The notes below the pieces were generated by a model. That model did no database searches. It saw only the letters and a list, made by a program, of their open reading frames with translations, and was not told the origin of the DNA. Shown here piece by piece: positions 12,304 through 25,400 of a stretch of 64,000 nucleotides of DNA. The position numbers and the translations under genes are program-made. The first letter of the stretch is position 1. Each line of letters starts with the position of its first letter. Source of the stretch: Antedon mediterranea (lineage: Eukaryota > Echinodermata > Crinoidea > Comatulida > Antedonidae). The stretch is from contig NC_092670.1 of NCBI RefSeq assembly GCF_964355755.1, forward strand, positions 15,313,201 through 15,377,200. The letters run 5' to 3'.

Positions 12304-15300
12304 ATGAATTTCTTGTTTGGTAAAGTGGTCTTAATTACAGGTACAGTAACATATTTAGTATAGGTGTACCGATATTAATAAGGTATTATGCCAGTAATCC
12401 TACACACGAGAGACACATTACTTTGATAAACATCTAGTGTTTTCTTCGGTGGCTTATCCAGGATTCTTGCCTTTGCATTTGCATTTAAAATTGTGTTTGT
12501 TAGAAACTATGAATAATATATTTTATAATATCGATTAGGCCTCATATCGATTATGCTTCATGTCATGTACCGATGTTTTATTAAAGTTTAATTCTTCTCA
12601 ACATAATTTCCTGATTTTGTTAGTCTATGCATCATGGTAGTTGTACGAGGATTGTGTTGATGGTGATGGTAGTGATTATGACTACGACACATTACAAATC
12701 CACTTTCGAAGACTTTTTACAGTGTATCTTGTATATATCTTTGTACAATTTACCAAGATTGGTGAATGAATTCTCTTATAACGGTTATATTGTTAAAAAT
12801 AGTTATTCTATTTCTATATCAGGGGCAAGTACTGCAATCGGTGCCGGGACAGCGGTACACTTCGCTACATTGGGATGTGGCTTAGCGTTGGTCGGCAAGC
12901 ATATGGACACACTCCAAACAGTAGCTGTAGAATGTGAAGAAAGGGGACTGGAAAGAGACCAGGTTTGATTATTCCCATTATCTGTAGTGTTTTTTTAATT
13001 ACTGACTGCATTTGTGTTATGTTGCGCACTTCTTTCTAAAGCTCCGTACGTTTACACACAATTCAATTTACTAATCGAAAATATTACTATAAATGTGTTC
13101 AAGTCTATGTGATTTTACAAAGAACTAGTAAGTCTGGACAGTGTAACATGAAAACACAATGTGTTTGTTATTCATGCTATGTTAAAAGACATAGAAAATT
13201 GAGAAAGGTCAAAAGTTGTTTAATGTATTATTCCCTAATCATTGTCTTTCTCCGTTTCAATTTATACATTACTGCGGAAAGTTATTTTTATTAAGCATAG
13301 TGTCAAGCCATATTCATTTTAGAATATTATTGTATTGCAGATTATATTGGTAAAAGCTGATGACACGAAGCAAGTTGAAGAAACGATTTCATCGGTGATC
13401 AACACATTTAAGAAAATCGACATTGTTGTAAGTAAAAACAAACATACATACTAAAAGTTGGGTACCAACGTCGAAATAAAGGAGATAGTATTGTATGGTT
13501 GTTTCTCCTCCGATCATTATGTAATTTTCATTTTGCACGCATGTACATGGTGATACTATAACTCATTACAATCAGTGTGAATACGTTAAAATATAAATCT
13601 TTTAAAAATCCAATGTGTGTTATCGTATAAGTGTGATTCTTTCCCAGGTTAACTGTATAGACTGCATGGCATATGGAGGCCTAGAATGTTCTGGGGATGT
13701 CTTCGACAAAATCTTTGAAACCAATGTGAAGTCAATATTTACGATTTGCAAAGCAGTTCAACAACATATAATAAAATCTAAAGGTTAGAATTTAGGTTAT
13801 TGAATATTTGCAATCCCTGAATGCAGTACACCTGAAAAGGGAAAGAAGTATATACGCTACCATATAAGGCATATTATAGCTCAAAACTGAAATATTTAAT
13901 GGAATATATACCATCATGAAATAACACGTTTAACTGGCATGAAATGCCTTTCAAAGTATCATATATATAATATAGATTATTTATAACTTTTTTAAATATT
14001 TCAGGTGTGATCATTAATGTTTCAAGCGCGTACAGTTTAAGATCAGTAAGTTACGTGTTTTGAATCATATTTCTCACTTTATACCATACTCACTAAATAT
14101 ACTTTACTAGAAAACAACTTATTATGTTATAGGCCTACATTTAAGTATTGAATATTATTAATTGCAATGTTTCTCTCTCTGTTAGTCACCGGGTTTAATG
14201 ATATACGGAATGTCAAAAGCTGCCGTGGATCATATGACAAAAACTCTAGCGTTAGGTGAGTAATTGTTTACTATACTTATTTCATTCTTATTCAATCTTT
14301 CTACATAAAACAAAAGGTTAAACAGGAGCAATGTGCCTATATCCTATACTGAAATGTATCATGATTTGAAAGACCTCATTCTTCCCTGATTTAAAATAAA
14401 TGAAAAGTGAAATGTGTTTTTTTTCTTCATAGAACTTGCTTCAAAACAAGTACGAGTCAACGCTGTAAAGTAAGTTTTCAAAAATAACAATTTTAGTAGC
14501 ATGCACCTTTTATTTATTTCATTTTTTTTAATACTGTATGTCATTTTAATTTCACATCATTATTCACCTAAAAACAGTAATTTAAAGCAAAAAATAGTCA
14601 AATTGACTGGAAGTCAATTGGTTTGTCTTTTGAAAGTGAAACCGTTTTTTTCCTTACGGACGTGATTTACTATCTGCGAAATGTCAAACGTTTTTTTTTA
14701 TTAAAATTCATTTTTCGTGTGTTTGGGGGTGACAATACATCTTTAACATTTTAAAAATAGATGATTATTAATCAACTAAGTTCTTTATTTTAGTCCTGGA
14801 ATTGTACAGACGCCGTCTTACGTCAGACCAAATACAGATTCTGTAGAACAGGTATATCTTTGTATTCATTGTTATTATACACCGTCATTAATGGGAATAA
14901 TCTATAGAGTTTTGCTGCTACACAGTGCAGAACATGTCCTTATTTTAAAGCTTAGCTATTATAGCCATTAATATTTTAGGTAATATTTGGTTAAATGTAC
15001 ATAATCTAAAAATATGTAACATAAATCATGAAATATTCAATGCAAACATGTTTTGCTAAAAAGTTTACTTTTCACATTTTGTTGAAATGCTTCTCTATTT
15101 TACAACATTTGTGTACAATAGAATAGTGGATATATGAAATAATAAATTTAATTATTTTTAACCATTGTATTTTTAAATTACCAGATGCGTGCCGAAGTTC
15201 AGAAATGGCACCCATTAGAACGAATCGGTCAAGTTGAAGATGTAGCCAAGGCAATTGCATTCTTAGCTTCAGATGAAGGAGGCTTTATTACTGGTGAAAC

Positions 15301-15346
15301 ATTACCAGTCGACGGAGGAAGGCATATCAGTCAACCAGAAAAGTAA
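12304..15346 (+). CDS. classical short-chain dehydrogenase/reductase (SDR), 9 exons
   Basis: Exons 12304-12340, 12823-12962, 13341-13427, 13648-13783, 14005-14045, 14186-14255, 14433-14469, 14794-14851 and 15185-15346 join in phase to give 255 residues, the usual length for a classical SDR. It is a predicted NAD(P)-dependent oxidoreductase, with no signal peptide. The cofactor-binding motif [10 protein letters not shown] spans exons 1-2. The catalytic Ser is in NVSSAYS and the catalytic pair in YGMSK. NPGIVQTP and the C-terminal [11 protein letters not shown] are standard for the FabG-like group. The structural NNAG motif is changed to NCID (exon 4). The exon 2 donor is GTTTGA, weak but in phase. 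The substrate cannot be told from sequence. Confidence 0.88.
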
Positions 15347-17060
15347 ACAGAGTGCTGTATTTTGGATATGACATTATTTTCTAGTATCAAATTCTGTAAT
15401 ACAGCAGCACATATATATAAATCACATGTTGTACCTGTATCGCGGAACGTTGTTATGATACGACATGTAAAACGGAGAGAGAGATTCTATACCACGAAGT
15501 TTGCTTATGATAGTGGACAAATTTAAATACAGTCCAATTAAAATCGGCTGCAAAAACAGAGAAATCGTTAAATATTAGTAACCTGACCTTCCGTTTCCAC
15601 AACAAACCAGGCAAATGAGTTAGGCCTACTAGAATACTAGGCCTACATTCTCCTATAATGGACCCAGAACCGTTGTGAAGTCTCTGTGATTTCGTTTTCA
15701 ATTATTAATGATAAAATAGTAAAGTACTAGCAAACGTAAACAATAAACATGAAGAAAATATTGGCATGTAAATGTGTTTATTTCATCTGTGTAAATTAAT
15801 ATCAAAGGCGATGTATCTTTATTCGTCATGGTTTAAGAAGGTCAAATATTGCTAACAACTCGTTGCATAAAATGTTAAATTATGAAAATTAACGTCTATG
15901 CAATCGCAATAGGGTTCAATACTTCTTCAATTATACATTTATCTTATTGATTTATGTTATAACAAGATCTCTTTAATATTCAAAATAGCTGCTGTATGGT
16001 CTTCTTAAATTTTGGACGCTGCTATTTTGCATATTATAGTTACATCACGAACCATAAACCTTGGTTCCCACTTAGACGCAACGAAAGGACATAAGCGCGT
16101 CGTAAGAGTAATTTGACCAATCACGACAGAATGGATGTCGCTTGTGATTGGTCAACTCACTCGCGTCGCGCCTACATCGTTGCGTGGAATCTAAAAGTGG
16201 GATCAAACTTTAAAAACAAGTGGGAAATACTTATGCATAAACTCATAAATGCCTATTTGCAATTACACGATAAAACTCCTAAAAATTCTCAAAAACATTT
16301 TCATTTGTAATTACAACGTACTGGGTTGGTAGATGCTACTATCGTTTGTCTTAACATGACGGAGTAATTTGTTATTTATATTTTATTACCTGCAACATTT
16401 TATTTATAATCAAACTATTATAAGATAACACGAACAAATCCTTTTGAAATATTTTACATCTCAATAATTAATGTATCAACAAGAATTTTGCTAAAAAAAC
16501 GAAAATATGTTGGAAACAATTTATTTATTAATAATGTAATGCATTCGTTGTTTTGATATACAATTACTGATTTAACTACCTATCTAGATCAATTTACAAT
16601 ACACAGATTTATATAAATGCGTATGAAAAAAAACAGCGGTAAAAATTAATAATTATTTAAAACATTGCATGATAATACAGTTTTTAACAACTGTGTTCAG
16701 GGAATGAAATTAAAAAAAAAAATGTTTTCTCATTTGAAATATGAGGCCTATGATTATGATCTTAGTAAAAAAGAATAACCTAACTACATACACTCACCTA
16801 CTGACTAAATTAAAAATGCCAGTTTAATCAGACACAAACAAATAACATTTTCTAAAAAAAACTGTTTCCATACATATAGTACAGGCGGAATAAAAGAAGT
16901 GGTGAATTATCGTGTTTCTGGAAAGTATAGAGATTAGAAAGATTTCTAACAACTGGTAAATATTCTTGTAAAATTTCACAATTCATTCATTTTGTCGTGA
17001 AACTCATCATCAAATAACCTGCATGTTATCTTTCAAATTGAGTCATGTGATGTCGTTATC
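15346..17060. other. SDR 3' flank and intergenic DNA before the p23 gene
   Basis: An AATAAA at 15742-15747 is a likely polyadenylation signal for the SDR gene. A MITE family 1 copy lies at 16057-16211. An AATAAA on the minus strand at 16520-16525 could end the convergent p23 transcript. No further gene was seen. Confidence 0.5.
16057..16211. mobile_element. MITE family 1 copy
   Basis: Left end AACCTTGGTTCCCACTTAGA and right end AAAAGTGGGATCAAACTT are inverted relatives. Internal TTGACCAATCACGA is paired with TTGTGATTGGTCAA. It has no coding capacity and sits between the SDR and p23 genes. Confidence 0.75.
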
Positions 17061-20000
17061 TCACGATTTTGTCTCTACTGTATCATCTTCAAGATCAGGT
17101 AGTTCTGGAAAATCAATTTAAATAAAGTTCAATGTAAAAATAACAATTTAGTAGATAACTCTCTTAATAGCTTTTTATCAAAATGCACCCTCTCAAGTAC
17201 TGTACTTAATAAACAGTGCCCTCTCTGCTACTCAACAATTATACACTGTACCCTTTCAACTACTTAACAGCGCCCTCTCAAATACTTACTAAGCAACAAA
17301 ATGCACCATTTTAAGTACTTAATAGTGACCCTCTACTGCTTAGAAATAGCACCATCTCCGCTACTTATATTACTAAATAATACCTTTTTAATCAATTATA
17401 GTATAAAAGTGCACCGTCTGAACTACTCAACAAAGAGCACTCATTCAACTACTTAATATGTAGCGCCCTCTTTGCTAAATATAAAATACCACTCTCTCAA
17501 CTAGATAGCACCCTACAAAGTACAGTATTTATTAATTAGCGCCCTCTCTGCTACATATCAAATACTGCTCTCTCAACCAGATAGCACCCTACAAAGTAAC
17601 TAAACTTTTACTTACGTTCATCATCACTGTCATCGCTTCCTTGATTAAGATCATCCAATCCTGGAAAGGCAGCACCGCCGCCACCCATCTGAGCCATCAT
17701 CTGAAAACGAATCAAGAAATTGTGGTTTGCTATTGGACGGAATTGATAAATGGTGGCGATGAACAGTACTTGATCAACATGGATGAATAGCAGACCAGCT
17801 TGGCTATAATTCTTCACAGGAGGGACTTTTCCACAAGGCTAATTGAACAGCAAAAGATGCATGCATGTTCAGACCTACAGAGTTATGTTTTCATATCCTG
17901 AACCAGGATTAGTGGAAGCCACCTCTTTTGACACTCATCTTTCATTCGTTACAACAGCTCAAGGTACAAAATTAGTGAACGACGCTTACGATACTATACG
18001 ACTCCATGGATCTGAACATTAAGTTAACAAGCCAAGTGAAATATGATTAATAATCAACAAACCTCTTCAAGATTTCCTCCCATTCCACCGGGCATACCTC
18101 CCATTCCACCAGGCATACCTCCCATTCCACCAGGCATACCTCCCATTCCTCCAGGCATACCTCCCATGCCGCCCATTGGACCATCTTCTTCATCCGATTC
18201 ATCCTCATCTTTCCATTTGTTGAAGTCTGTCTTCAAGTAAGGTAACTATAGACCAATGAAAAAACATATTTTTATGCATAAAAAGGCACGCGTGTTCACA
18301 TGAAAGAAATCAATGTACAGAATATATTTTAATTTAATGCCCATTTATACTAGGATAATATCAAACGATGATAAATATATATAATACATATTTACAAAAA
18401 ACAAAGACAAATAGAAAAGTTTTCGTAACAGATCAGAATAACTATATATAACCTCAAAATAATATTTTCAAAAATCTAATGAAATAATGTCACGATTAAA
18501 GAATAATAAAATCTATATTTATCATCTTTGTCCTTCATATGTAGCGTAAACAGCTTTTTGTAGATGAAAATATAAATGTTATGATACACGTCAAACTATT
18601 GGTTCTCCCGATTTTCACATAAACAGTTTTAGAAACATGCATGTACTGAAGTCAAATAAATTAATCATAAATGAATTACTTGCACATACCTTAGTTTTAG
18701 TCATCCTAGGCCAGTATGGTCCAGGTGTCTTTTTTTGTACAACAATAAATATCTCCCTACTACTTATTCTTGTTTTTGGTTCCTACAAAAATAAAAAATG
18801 AATGCAAAAAACAAACTGCAGCAACAAATTTGCAGAAGACTACACTAGAAAACTTTAGTTTTTGAACAAAAATGTGGTATTACTAGCACTGTAGACTAGG
18901 CACATCGAATACTATAAAGCAACCATCATGCAGTCTTAAATTTTTGCAATAAGGAAATCCTGAAAAAGAATTTGAATCTAAAGAAAAAATAATCTATTTG
19001 TGATAAATAATTTTAAAAGAATAAAAATACAGATTAATGAACAATAAAGATCAATAATTCTTGTTGGTCTTTTAACGCTGCGAGACATCAGTAAATCGCA
19101 CTTTATAAAAGTTTATTTAATATTACTATTACTTAACACGATGATTTTTAATTTGAAAACGGATAATTAACCGATAAACTGCCTGTGGAAACAAGGTTAA
19201 AACGATTCCACTAAAAAAAAATAAACCAATAATTATCTCATTTAAGTCAGATAAATGCGATAATATTTAACCTTTGACCTGAAGGACAAATTGTTTCAAT
19301 GTGATTGGACTGGTTCCGCTCTGGTTATTTGGTAATGACTGATCATGCGCAATTTATTGGTTAAACAATTTGGTTAAACAATATTGTTTTGGCTGCAGAA
19401 GCACGACCTTACTTAGATAAAATACTGTAACAAAACAATTTTTAAAAATGACAATAATCTCCTTAATCCTTACATTTTCTTCTACTAAATCATAGAAGTC
19501 TAACTCTGCCTTGTAAGATTTTTGTTCAGGCCCTCCTTTACCCTCAATATGTAACTTGTTTTCTGTACATGTTAAATTTGACACTTTAAAGTCATCCACA
19601 GTCACTGTTATTAGTAGAGTGTCCTTTCTTTGTGCCCAAAGAATTTGAGGGTGCAATCTGCAATAAACAATTGTTCGATATAGTAAATAAATCAATTACA
19701 TTTTGCAGGCACTAGGCCAACCAATAGTGTATAGGCTGTAGGCCTACTTTCGCACTTAACTTGAAATCACAGGGATAATTATATTAACTATGAATGAAAT
19801 CTGTAAATATAATTAATAAATTAGGCTATCATTTATAAATTAAAATAAGACTTCATTAATATAATTCACGGTCATCACCACGCAGGCCGGTGAATGCTTT
19901 TAAATTGGGCCTCAAGCTTGAGAGATTTGAACAAAAACGGGGAAATTCCCGGTCACTCTTTGTTAGGCTTGTCGGCTTTCCGCAAGCACCGACTAAATGC

Positions 20001-20172
20001 TAGGCCTACATCACCGGTGGTCGGTGTGTGTGGTCGGTGGGAAACCGTGTGCTCTTTCTTCGAGTCCTCTCTATTCTACTTACTACTCTAGCCTAACTAA
20101 CTAGCCTAGGCCTAGTTTAATCATAGGTTAAGATTACTAATTAAACTTATTTACTTACACAATATCTGCCAT
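17061..20172 (-). CDS. PTGES3: p23 / PTGES3-like Hsp90 co-chaperone, 6 exons
   Basis: Exons 20159-20172, 19474-19657, 18690-18782, 18063-18245, 17616-17700 and 17061-17104 give a 200-residue protein with all phases consistent. It starts MADIVLHPQILWAQRKDTLL, and the CS domain occupies about residues 5-115. PGPYWPRMTKTK followed by TDFNKWKDED is the conserved p23 region that contacts the closed Hsp90 N-domain. The acidic tail is interrupted by four 7-residue GGMGGMP units (about residues 135-165) and ends in DSDDE and DLEDDTVET. Human p23 is 160 residues and lacks this Gly/Met tract. Gly/Met-rich p23 tails occur in plants and some invertebrates. Its expected role is a cytosolic co-chaperone stabilising ATP-bound Hsp90. 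The 14-base first coding exon is set by ATG plus a GTAAGT donor. Confidence 0.88.
17165..17600. repeat. degenerate tandem repeat in p23 intron 5
   Basis: Many diverged short units of the type GCACCCTCTCAACTACTTAA fill this intron. The best-preserved pair starts near 17461 and 17537, a shift of 76 bases, and shares TAGCGCCCTCT and AGATAGCACCCTACAAAGTA. No frame runs through it. Confidence 0.65.
18075..18170. repeat. 21-bp coding minisatellite (GGMGGMP units of p23)
   Basis: About four near-identical 21-base units (plus strand CCTCCCATTCCACCAGGCATA) lie entirely inside p23 exon 4 and encode GGMGGMP repeats. Because the unit is a multiple of three, gain or loss keeps the frame open. Confidence 0.85.
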
Positions 20173-22410
20173 TGTCTAGATTGTACTTATGACAATTCTA
20201 TTCGAAACACCTTGCTTGGGCCTACCGTCCTAGCCTAAAATAGTTTTTTTGGGAAATTTGGATGATTCGCGATTCAATATCCACGGGCACGTGTGACCTT
20301 CGAACTCACGTACGTTTCCAAAACATTTTAAAGATTTTAAATGATTATTATAACAATAAAATAATCGCATTATTTATTACTAATAATATTATTAGTATAA
20401 TATTATTTTCAATCTTTTTTTTAAAACAATATAGGCATAACTAGGCCTAGTAATAGCTGTATAAACGCAAATAACTAAAATGTAACCGATAGGAAAATTG
20501 GAATTGCGCCCTCTCTACGACGATGGGCGACGTGATTAAAAGTGATGATTTTGTAAACATCGGTGACCTTGTGAAATCTGAAACTAAAGAAGTGAATGAC
20601 TTTTTTCTTTATTTTTCATATTATGGTGGTTATTAATTATTTAAATGCATAGAATAGTTTGTATCTAAAAGTATGAAATATAACTTATTAATTATATAGA
20701 TTGGTTTATGAACGTTTTAGGCACAATATCGCGCAATAACTTGCCAAACACGAAGATAGGCCTATTATGTGCCAAAAAATTCATTCACGGTGTGGCCAGG
20801 GTCTAGATTGATTGCGGTTTAGTTTCCTATCCAGGGTCTTCGCTTTGGTTGACCATTTGCGATAGGACGGTATACTATACCGTGTAGTACTAGAGGCCTA
20901 GCTTAGCTCGCCCTGTTTTCTGTCCTAAAACGTAATTATTGTAGCAGTCTTGCTAGCCTATATTTAATAATTTGACAATTTATTTGATGAGAGCTGATAT
21001 TATGTTTTCTTTTCAAAAAATATATAAATTAAATGGTAGGCTAGGCCTACTACTAGTAGTATAGGCCCTCTGCCTATGTATAGGCCCATTAAAAGATTGC
21101 TAGCTAAGGTATTAAACAAACTTTTTACGTTAGAAACCTAGATAGACAGAGAGAGTGATGCAAGAAAATGGAAGAAAACGCTGCATTCCTAATTTGATTC
21201 TTTACTCTCGTTCTGTTGTCGTGGTGTGATGCTAAACCGGTTTTCCTGTTAATTGTACACAAAAAAAGAATCATATCCAACACCCAGTCAGCATTATTAT
21301 GAGGTGGACTTCAGTAGTGCGCATGGGGCTCCAGTAGGGTGTAGAGGACCTAATCCAAATTTTGTAGCATGGAATATTTGTGCCATGGCCCATGTAGCAT
21401 GCTATAGCCAAATGCTACACAACATCATCCTATTGCTTTCATTCATGGTAGAGCCTAAAACGCAATACAAAACTATGTTTCCAACCCCAATTTCAGGTTG
21501 ATCAGCAGTTATGGCAAATCGGTAAAATGAAAAGTCTCTCTATTGTAGTATTGTATCACATTACATTGAGAATGGCATATAGGCCTACGACATTCATAAT
21601 ATTATAATTTTGAATTATTTCCATTCAGACATTGTAATAAATCACTTTACAGCAGGTGTAAAGAGACCATGCAAGTAAATTGTAAACTTGTAGAATGTTT
21701 AAGTAAAATATAATTGCAGCTCTGCCCGGTTAAGCCCTTTCCATAGCTAGGATCTTTCAGTTATCATCAGTACATACTGTAGGCCTATAAGAATTGTGCT
21801 TGAATATCATCATTACATTGTTTTAAGGGAGGGGTCCTGGATAAGCTAATGTAGTGTATAGTCAAGCTAGAATACCATGACTTCGCCCTACCTCAGCGAA
21901 CTAATCCTAACACCACCACAATAGTGGATTCGATAAGAAGAAGGGAGGGGAGAAACTTGCAAAGAAACCTTAATGTTAATGGTTGTAAATTAAAATTAAA
22001 GTAGATGTCTTGACCATCAAATTATTCTGTTGAGCTGCAGTTACTGCAGTACTACATTTGTTTTACTCTCTAACCTGTTTACAATTCAAGATGTTTTGAG
22101 GCACACTGTTTATTGCAGTGACTGCTTCTTAAAAATCATACGGTAGTAACCAATGCAGTAGAATAATTGTGACTTGATCCCTATATCAGTTTTACAGTAG
22201 TTATATAAATTTGGACCATTAAACCCTAAATTGTTGTTAATAATGATATAAACAATTCTGCTCCTCAATTCAGCCGTAAACAAGTACTTTTTCTATTTAT
22301 ACAGAATATACAGTTCAACTGAAATAGGCGTTTTCTAACTACCATACTCAGTGTATTCTGAACTGCATTGCTGGTACCTGGACCAAATTGTTGACAGATC
22401 TTAGAAGACA
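20173..22410. other. divergent upstream region between p23 and the AMPK gamma gene
   Basis: This region should hold the p23 promoter (left edge) and at least one promoter of the AMPK gamma gene. No TATA box stands out. Several TAGGCCTA palindromes occur (near 20443, 20758, 21040, 21582, 21779). A foldback element of the CTGCAGTAA family lies at 22008-22187. A short frame starting with the ATG at 20524 has no clear splice donor. Confidence 0.45.
22008..22187. mobile_element. MITE family 3 copy (CTGCAGTAA foldback)
   Basis: The left end is a degraded ATCAAATTATTCTG then CTGCAGTTACTGCAGTA. The right end is the inverse, GCAGTAGAATAATTGTGACTTGATCC. It is non-coding. Other copies are at 27486-27690, 28348-28537, 34081-34315 and 37215-37433, and a fragment is at 9335-9400. 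Confidence 0.7.
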
Positions 22411-25400
22411 ATGGCAACGGATAGAATGGACGTTGATTTTGATGATACCTGCAAGGTATGTTGTTGGTGAACATGTGGGATAGTAGGGTGGTTTCAGTGA
22501 GGGAAACCCAGCCATCTTTCGGGTTGAGTATGGGTTTACCTCAGTGTTCACCCTGCTGTTGGAGCCTGTTGTTCACCTGCACCCACTCTCACTACTTATC
22601 ATTTGAGCTACAAAAAAAATGTCGATGAATGTCAATTTTGCAGATTATATTAGGTCACATAATGACCCTTAAATGATAACAGTTTTTTCACCAGCTGTCC
22701 CAATATAAAGGTTTTACCAAGAGAGGGTCAATACAAATAAATAATTTTAATTCAATACACTATATTGTTTGAATTATCTCCTTAAACACCCCCTCCCCCT
22801 ACCCCTTTTCTCTCTCACTTTTCCATCACCCATCTCATCATGGAAGCTTTTTAATTTTCATTCAAACCTATCCATTCAACATAGATAACCAACCCACAAC
22901 AGAGTTAATCTTGTCAAAACACTAAATAAATACCAAGTCTATTGAACAAATGTATTTTTATATTTAGGGTGGGTTCACTCCATTTGCGTCCCGCTCTCTT
23001 CCCCTCACACACTGTACCCTATGGAAATTCAATAAAAACAACAAAACACAAAGCTGCATACTTACTGTACTAGTTTTCATAAACATCCTTCTTATCTATG
23101 GTGCTCTATCTGTTGATATGCTACAGTACATTATGAATAAGCTAGCTCCAGATGGTTGGTTTACATAAGACTGATAACTTAAAAACATAGCCATGGTAAT
23201 GACCTTGACAGTCCAGCCAATGGTCAATGTTCACTTTACTGTCCATGACATTGAGGTCTCAACTATCTTGTGTTCATGACATTGACTGTTTTAAAGTGCC
23301 TAGGAGAATATTTGCCAGGACAGCTGGTGTGCATCTACTGTAGGTCTGCAAGGTCTGTGACTTTAATTATTTATCAAGGTTTAATTATAATAAGTCAGTA
23401 CCAACAAACAATAGGTGTTGTGTAGTGTTGGACAACTTCCAAATATTAAAGGGAACAAAATGTATGGTATGTTTTACAATTCAACAAATTGCCAGTCCCC
23501 TTTAAAATTGTTATCTTTATGGATTGTGAATATGCCATAATGCCACACTCATAAAAATTACAATTTTGTTAAAGTACAGCTACTGTATTTTACCTGTTCC
23601 ATGTCTTCCATTTGTTTGTTTAATTATTAATTATCCACTGTTTCTTGGTATCTACTGATATGTTATGTAAGTCTGTCTGTTGATCCATAATAAGGCATTG
23701 TACATCTCATGTCATGTTTAATACTGTACATGTTGTAGATGAGTTCAACATACCATTCTCATTAATAACATTAACTGGCTTTACTTAAATGTCAAGTTTG
23801 AGGTCAATGGTCTGCAATCTAGGGTTGCTTGACCTCTATGTCACTACTTAGCCATTCAGGGTCATTGTTATGTAATACATTCTTGATTGCATAAACCAAT
23901 CTGTTTTTTAAATTGGTATTTAAAGGGTCTCTGGCTTAATAAGCATAACATAATACATCCAGTGATCATACTACTTACAGTGCTATGTAAGAAGAGTGAA
24001 ATGACAGATTTTGTTCTCTGGAACTATTTTTAGAATTTTACATTTTTCAAAATGACTTTGATTTGAATACATGGAGTGTATTTAAATTTAAAATTAACGG
24101 TGTTAACATCTGATTGCTGTAAATCTGGAATTGTATCGCGGTTGACTACTAGAACATTTGCTATGCCGCTGTTTAAACTTTCCTTGTGGCAGGGTCCATT
24201 GAACTCATCTGTGAGTATGTTGTTGTTTATAGCTACAGTAAAGCAGTTTCTTCTGTCAATCTCCTCAACATTACCTCTGTTTAATTACAGATGTTATTCA
24301 ATTTTCAGATTCTGTATATGTATATTTGTTTGCCGATTTGAAATCTACTTATATTTATTTTGGTCATTTTATGGAAACAAACATTAAAAATGTCATCGCT
24401 AAAAAGGTTTTGCTGTTTCCAGACAAAGGGGAAATATTATACTGTAATAAAATAAATAATTCTAATCTCATAATTTTATATTTGGTTGTGTATTTTAACA
24501 TTTACTTTTTTATAATAATTCAATTTGTACATTTTGTTTGCAGGACCTGAGCTCGTTTGCGATGCCTCTGCTTGAGACAGATGAGTTAGATGGGACCAAA
24601 ATGTCATCGAGCCGAACGTCTCGTAGTAGTAGCAGTAGCGGCTCGTCATCGCCACGTGCAATGGTGGGTGATAATTTTAAGGGGAGGCGTTTCTCGTTTC
24701 CTAGCAATACCACCAAGCTGGGGCTTTACAAGTCCGTAAGTTGCTTGACGTTATAAACGCACTTTGAAATTTATTCGATTTGCGTTTTTATCACAAGCAC
24801 GGTCGTGTGTAAATTCATTCTAACGACACTGGGATAACATTTACAAAAAAAAGTAAAAAGTGATGCTGTAGCTTGGTGTTTTTTGTTTGCCTTTTAATTT
24901 TAAGGGCCTATGTTCAAATCTTGTGATACTCCCATTATTGTTTATGTGTATTAACCTCATTGTAACAACACTGGTCTTGCTTTTCAGAACCTATCTAAAA
25001 TAATGGCACAGGCTTGGTGGTTTTTATGTTTAAAGCTTAAAATTTCCTGGGTTCAATTCAGCTGATTATACTTTTCCTTTTAATTTTGTCAATCCTGATT
25101 TGATCAGTTTTAGTTTATATTTAAATTAATATTCTTTTTTTGTGTTAGCACCATTCTTGGTGTGTTTCGTAATGTATGTTTGCGCATGTGATCTTGTATT
25201 GTTTCACAGTTGAGGTAATTTCATCAATTCCATAATTCTTATTATTATATTATTGTTTGTTCAGTATTCATGTTTTCTATGTTTTTTTCATTTTCATTAC
25301 TATGTGTGAAATAACATCATATTAGCTAATGTTAATACAAATGACATTATTAACATTCATTTCATTTCAAAATGTTCATTGCAAATTTTGTTTAATGTTT

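Noticed and set aside
20524-20634. Short frame from ATG at 20524 (MGDVIKSDDFVNIGD...) divergent to p23
   Set aside because: No convincing splice donor follows and the frame ends in TAA after 37 residues with no recognisable domain. It may be part of a 5' leader.
21253-21501. 82-residue plus-strand frame upstream of AMPK gamma
   Set aside because: No domain, no splice context, and it contains the genome's common low-complexity words.
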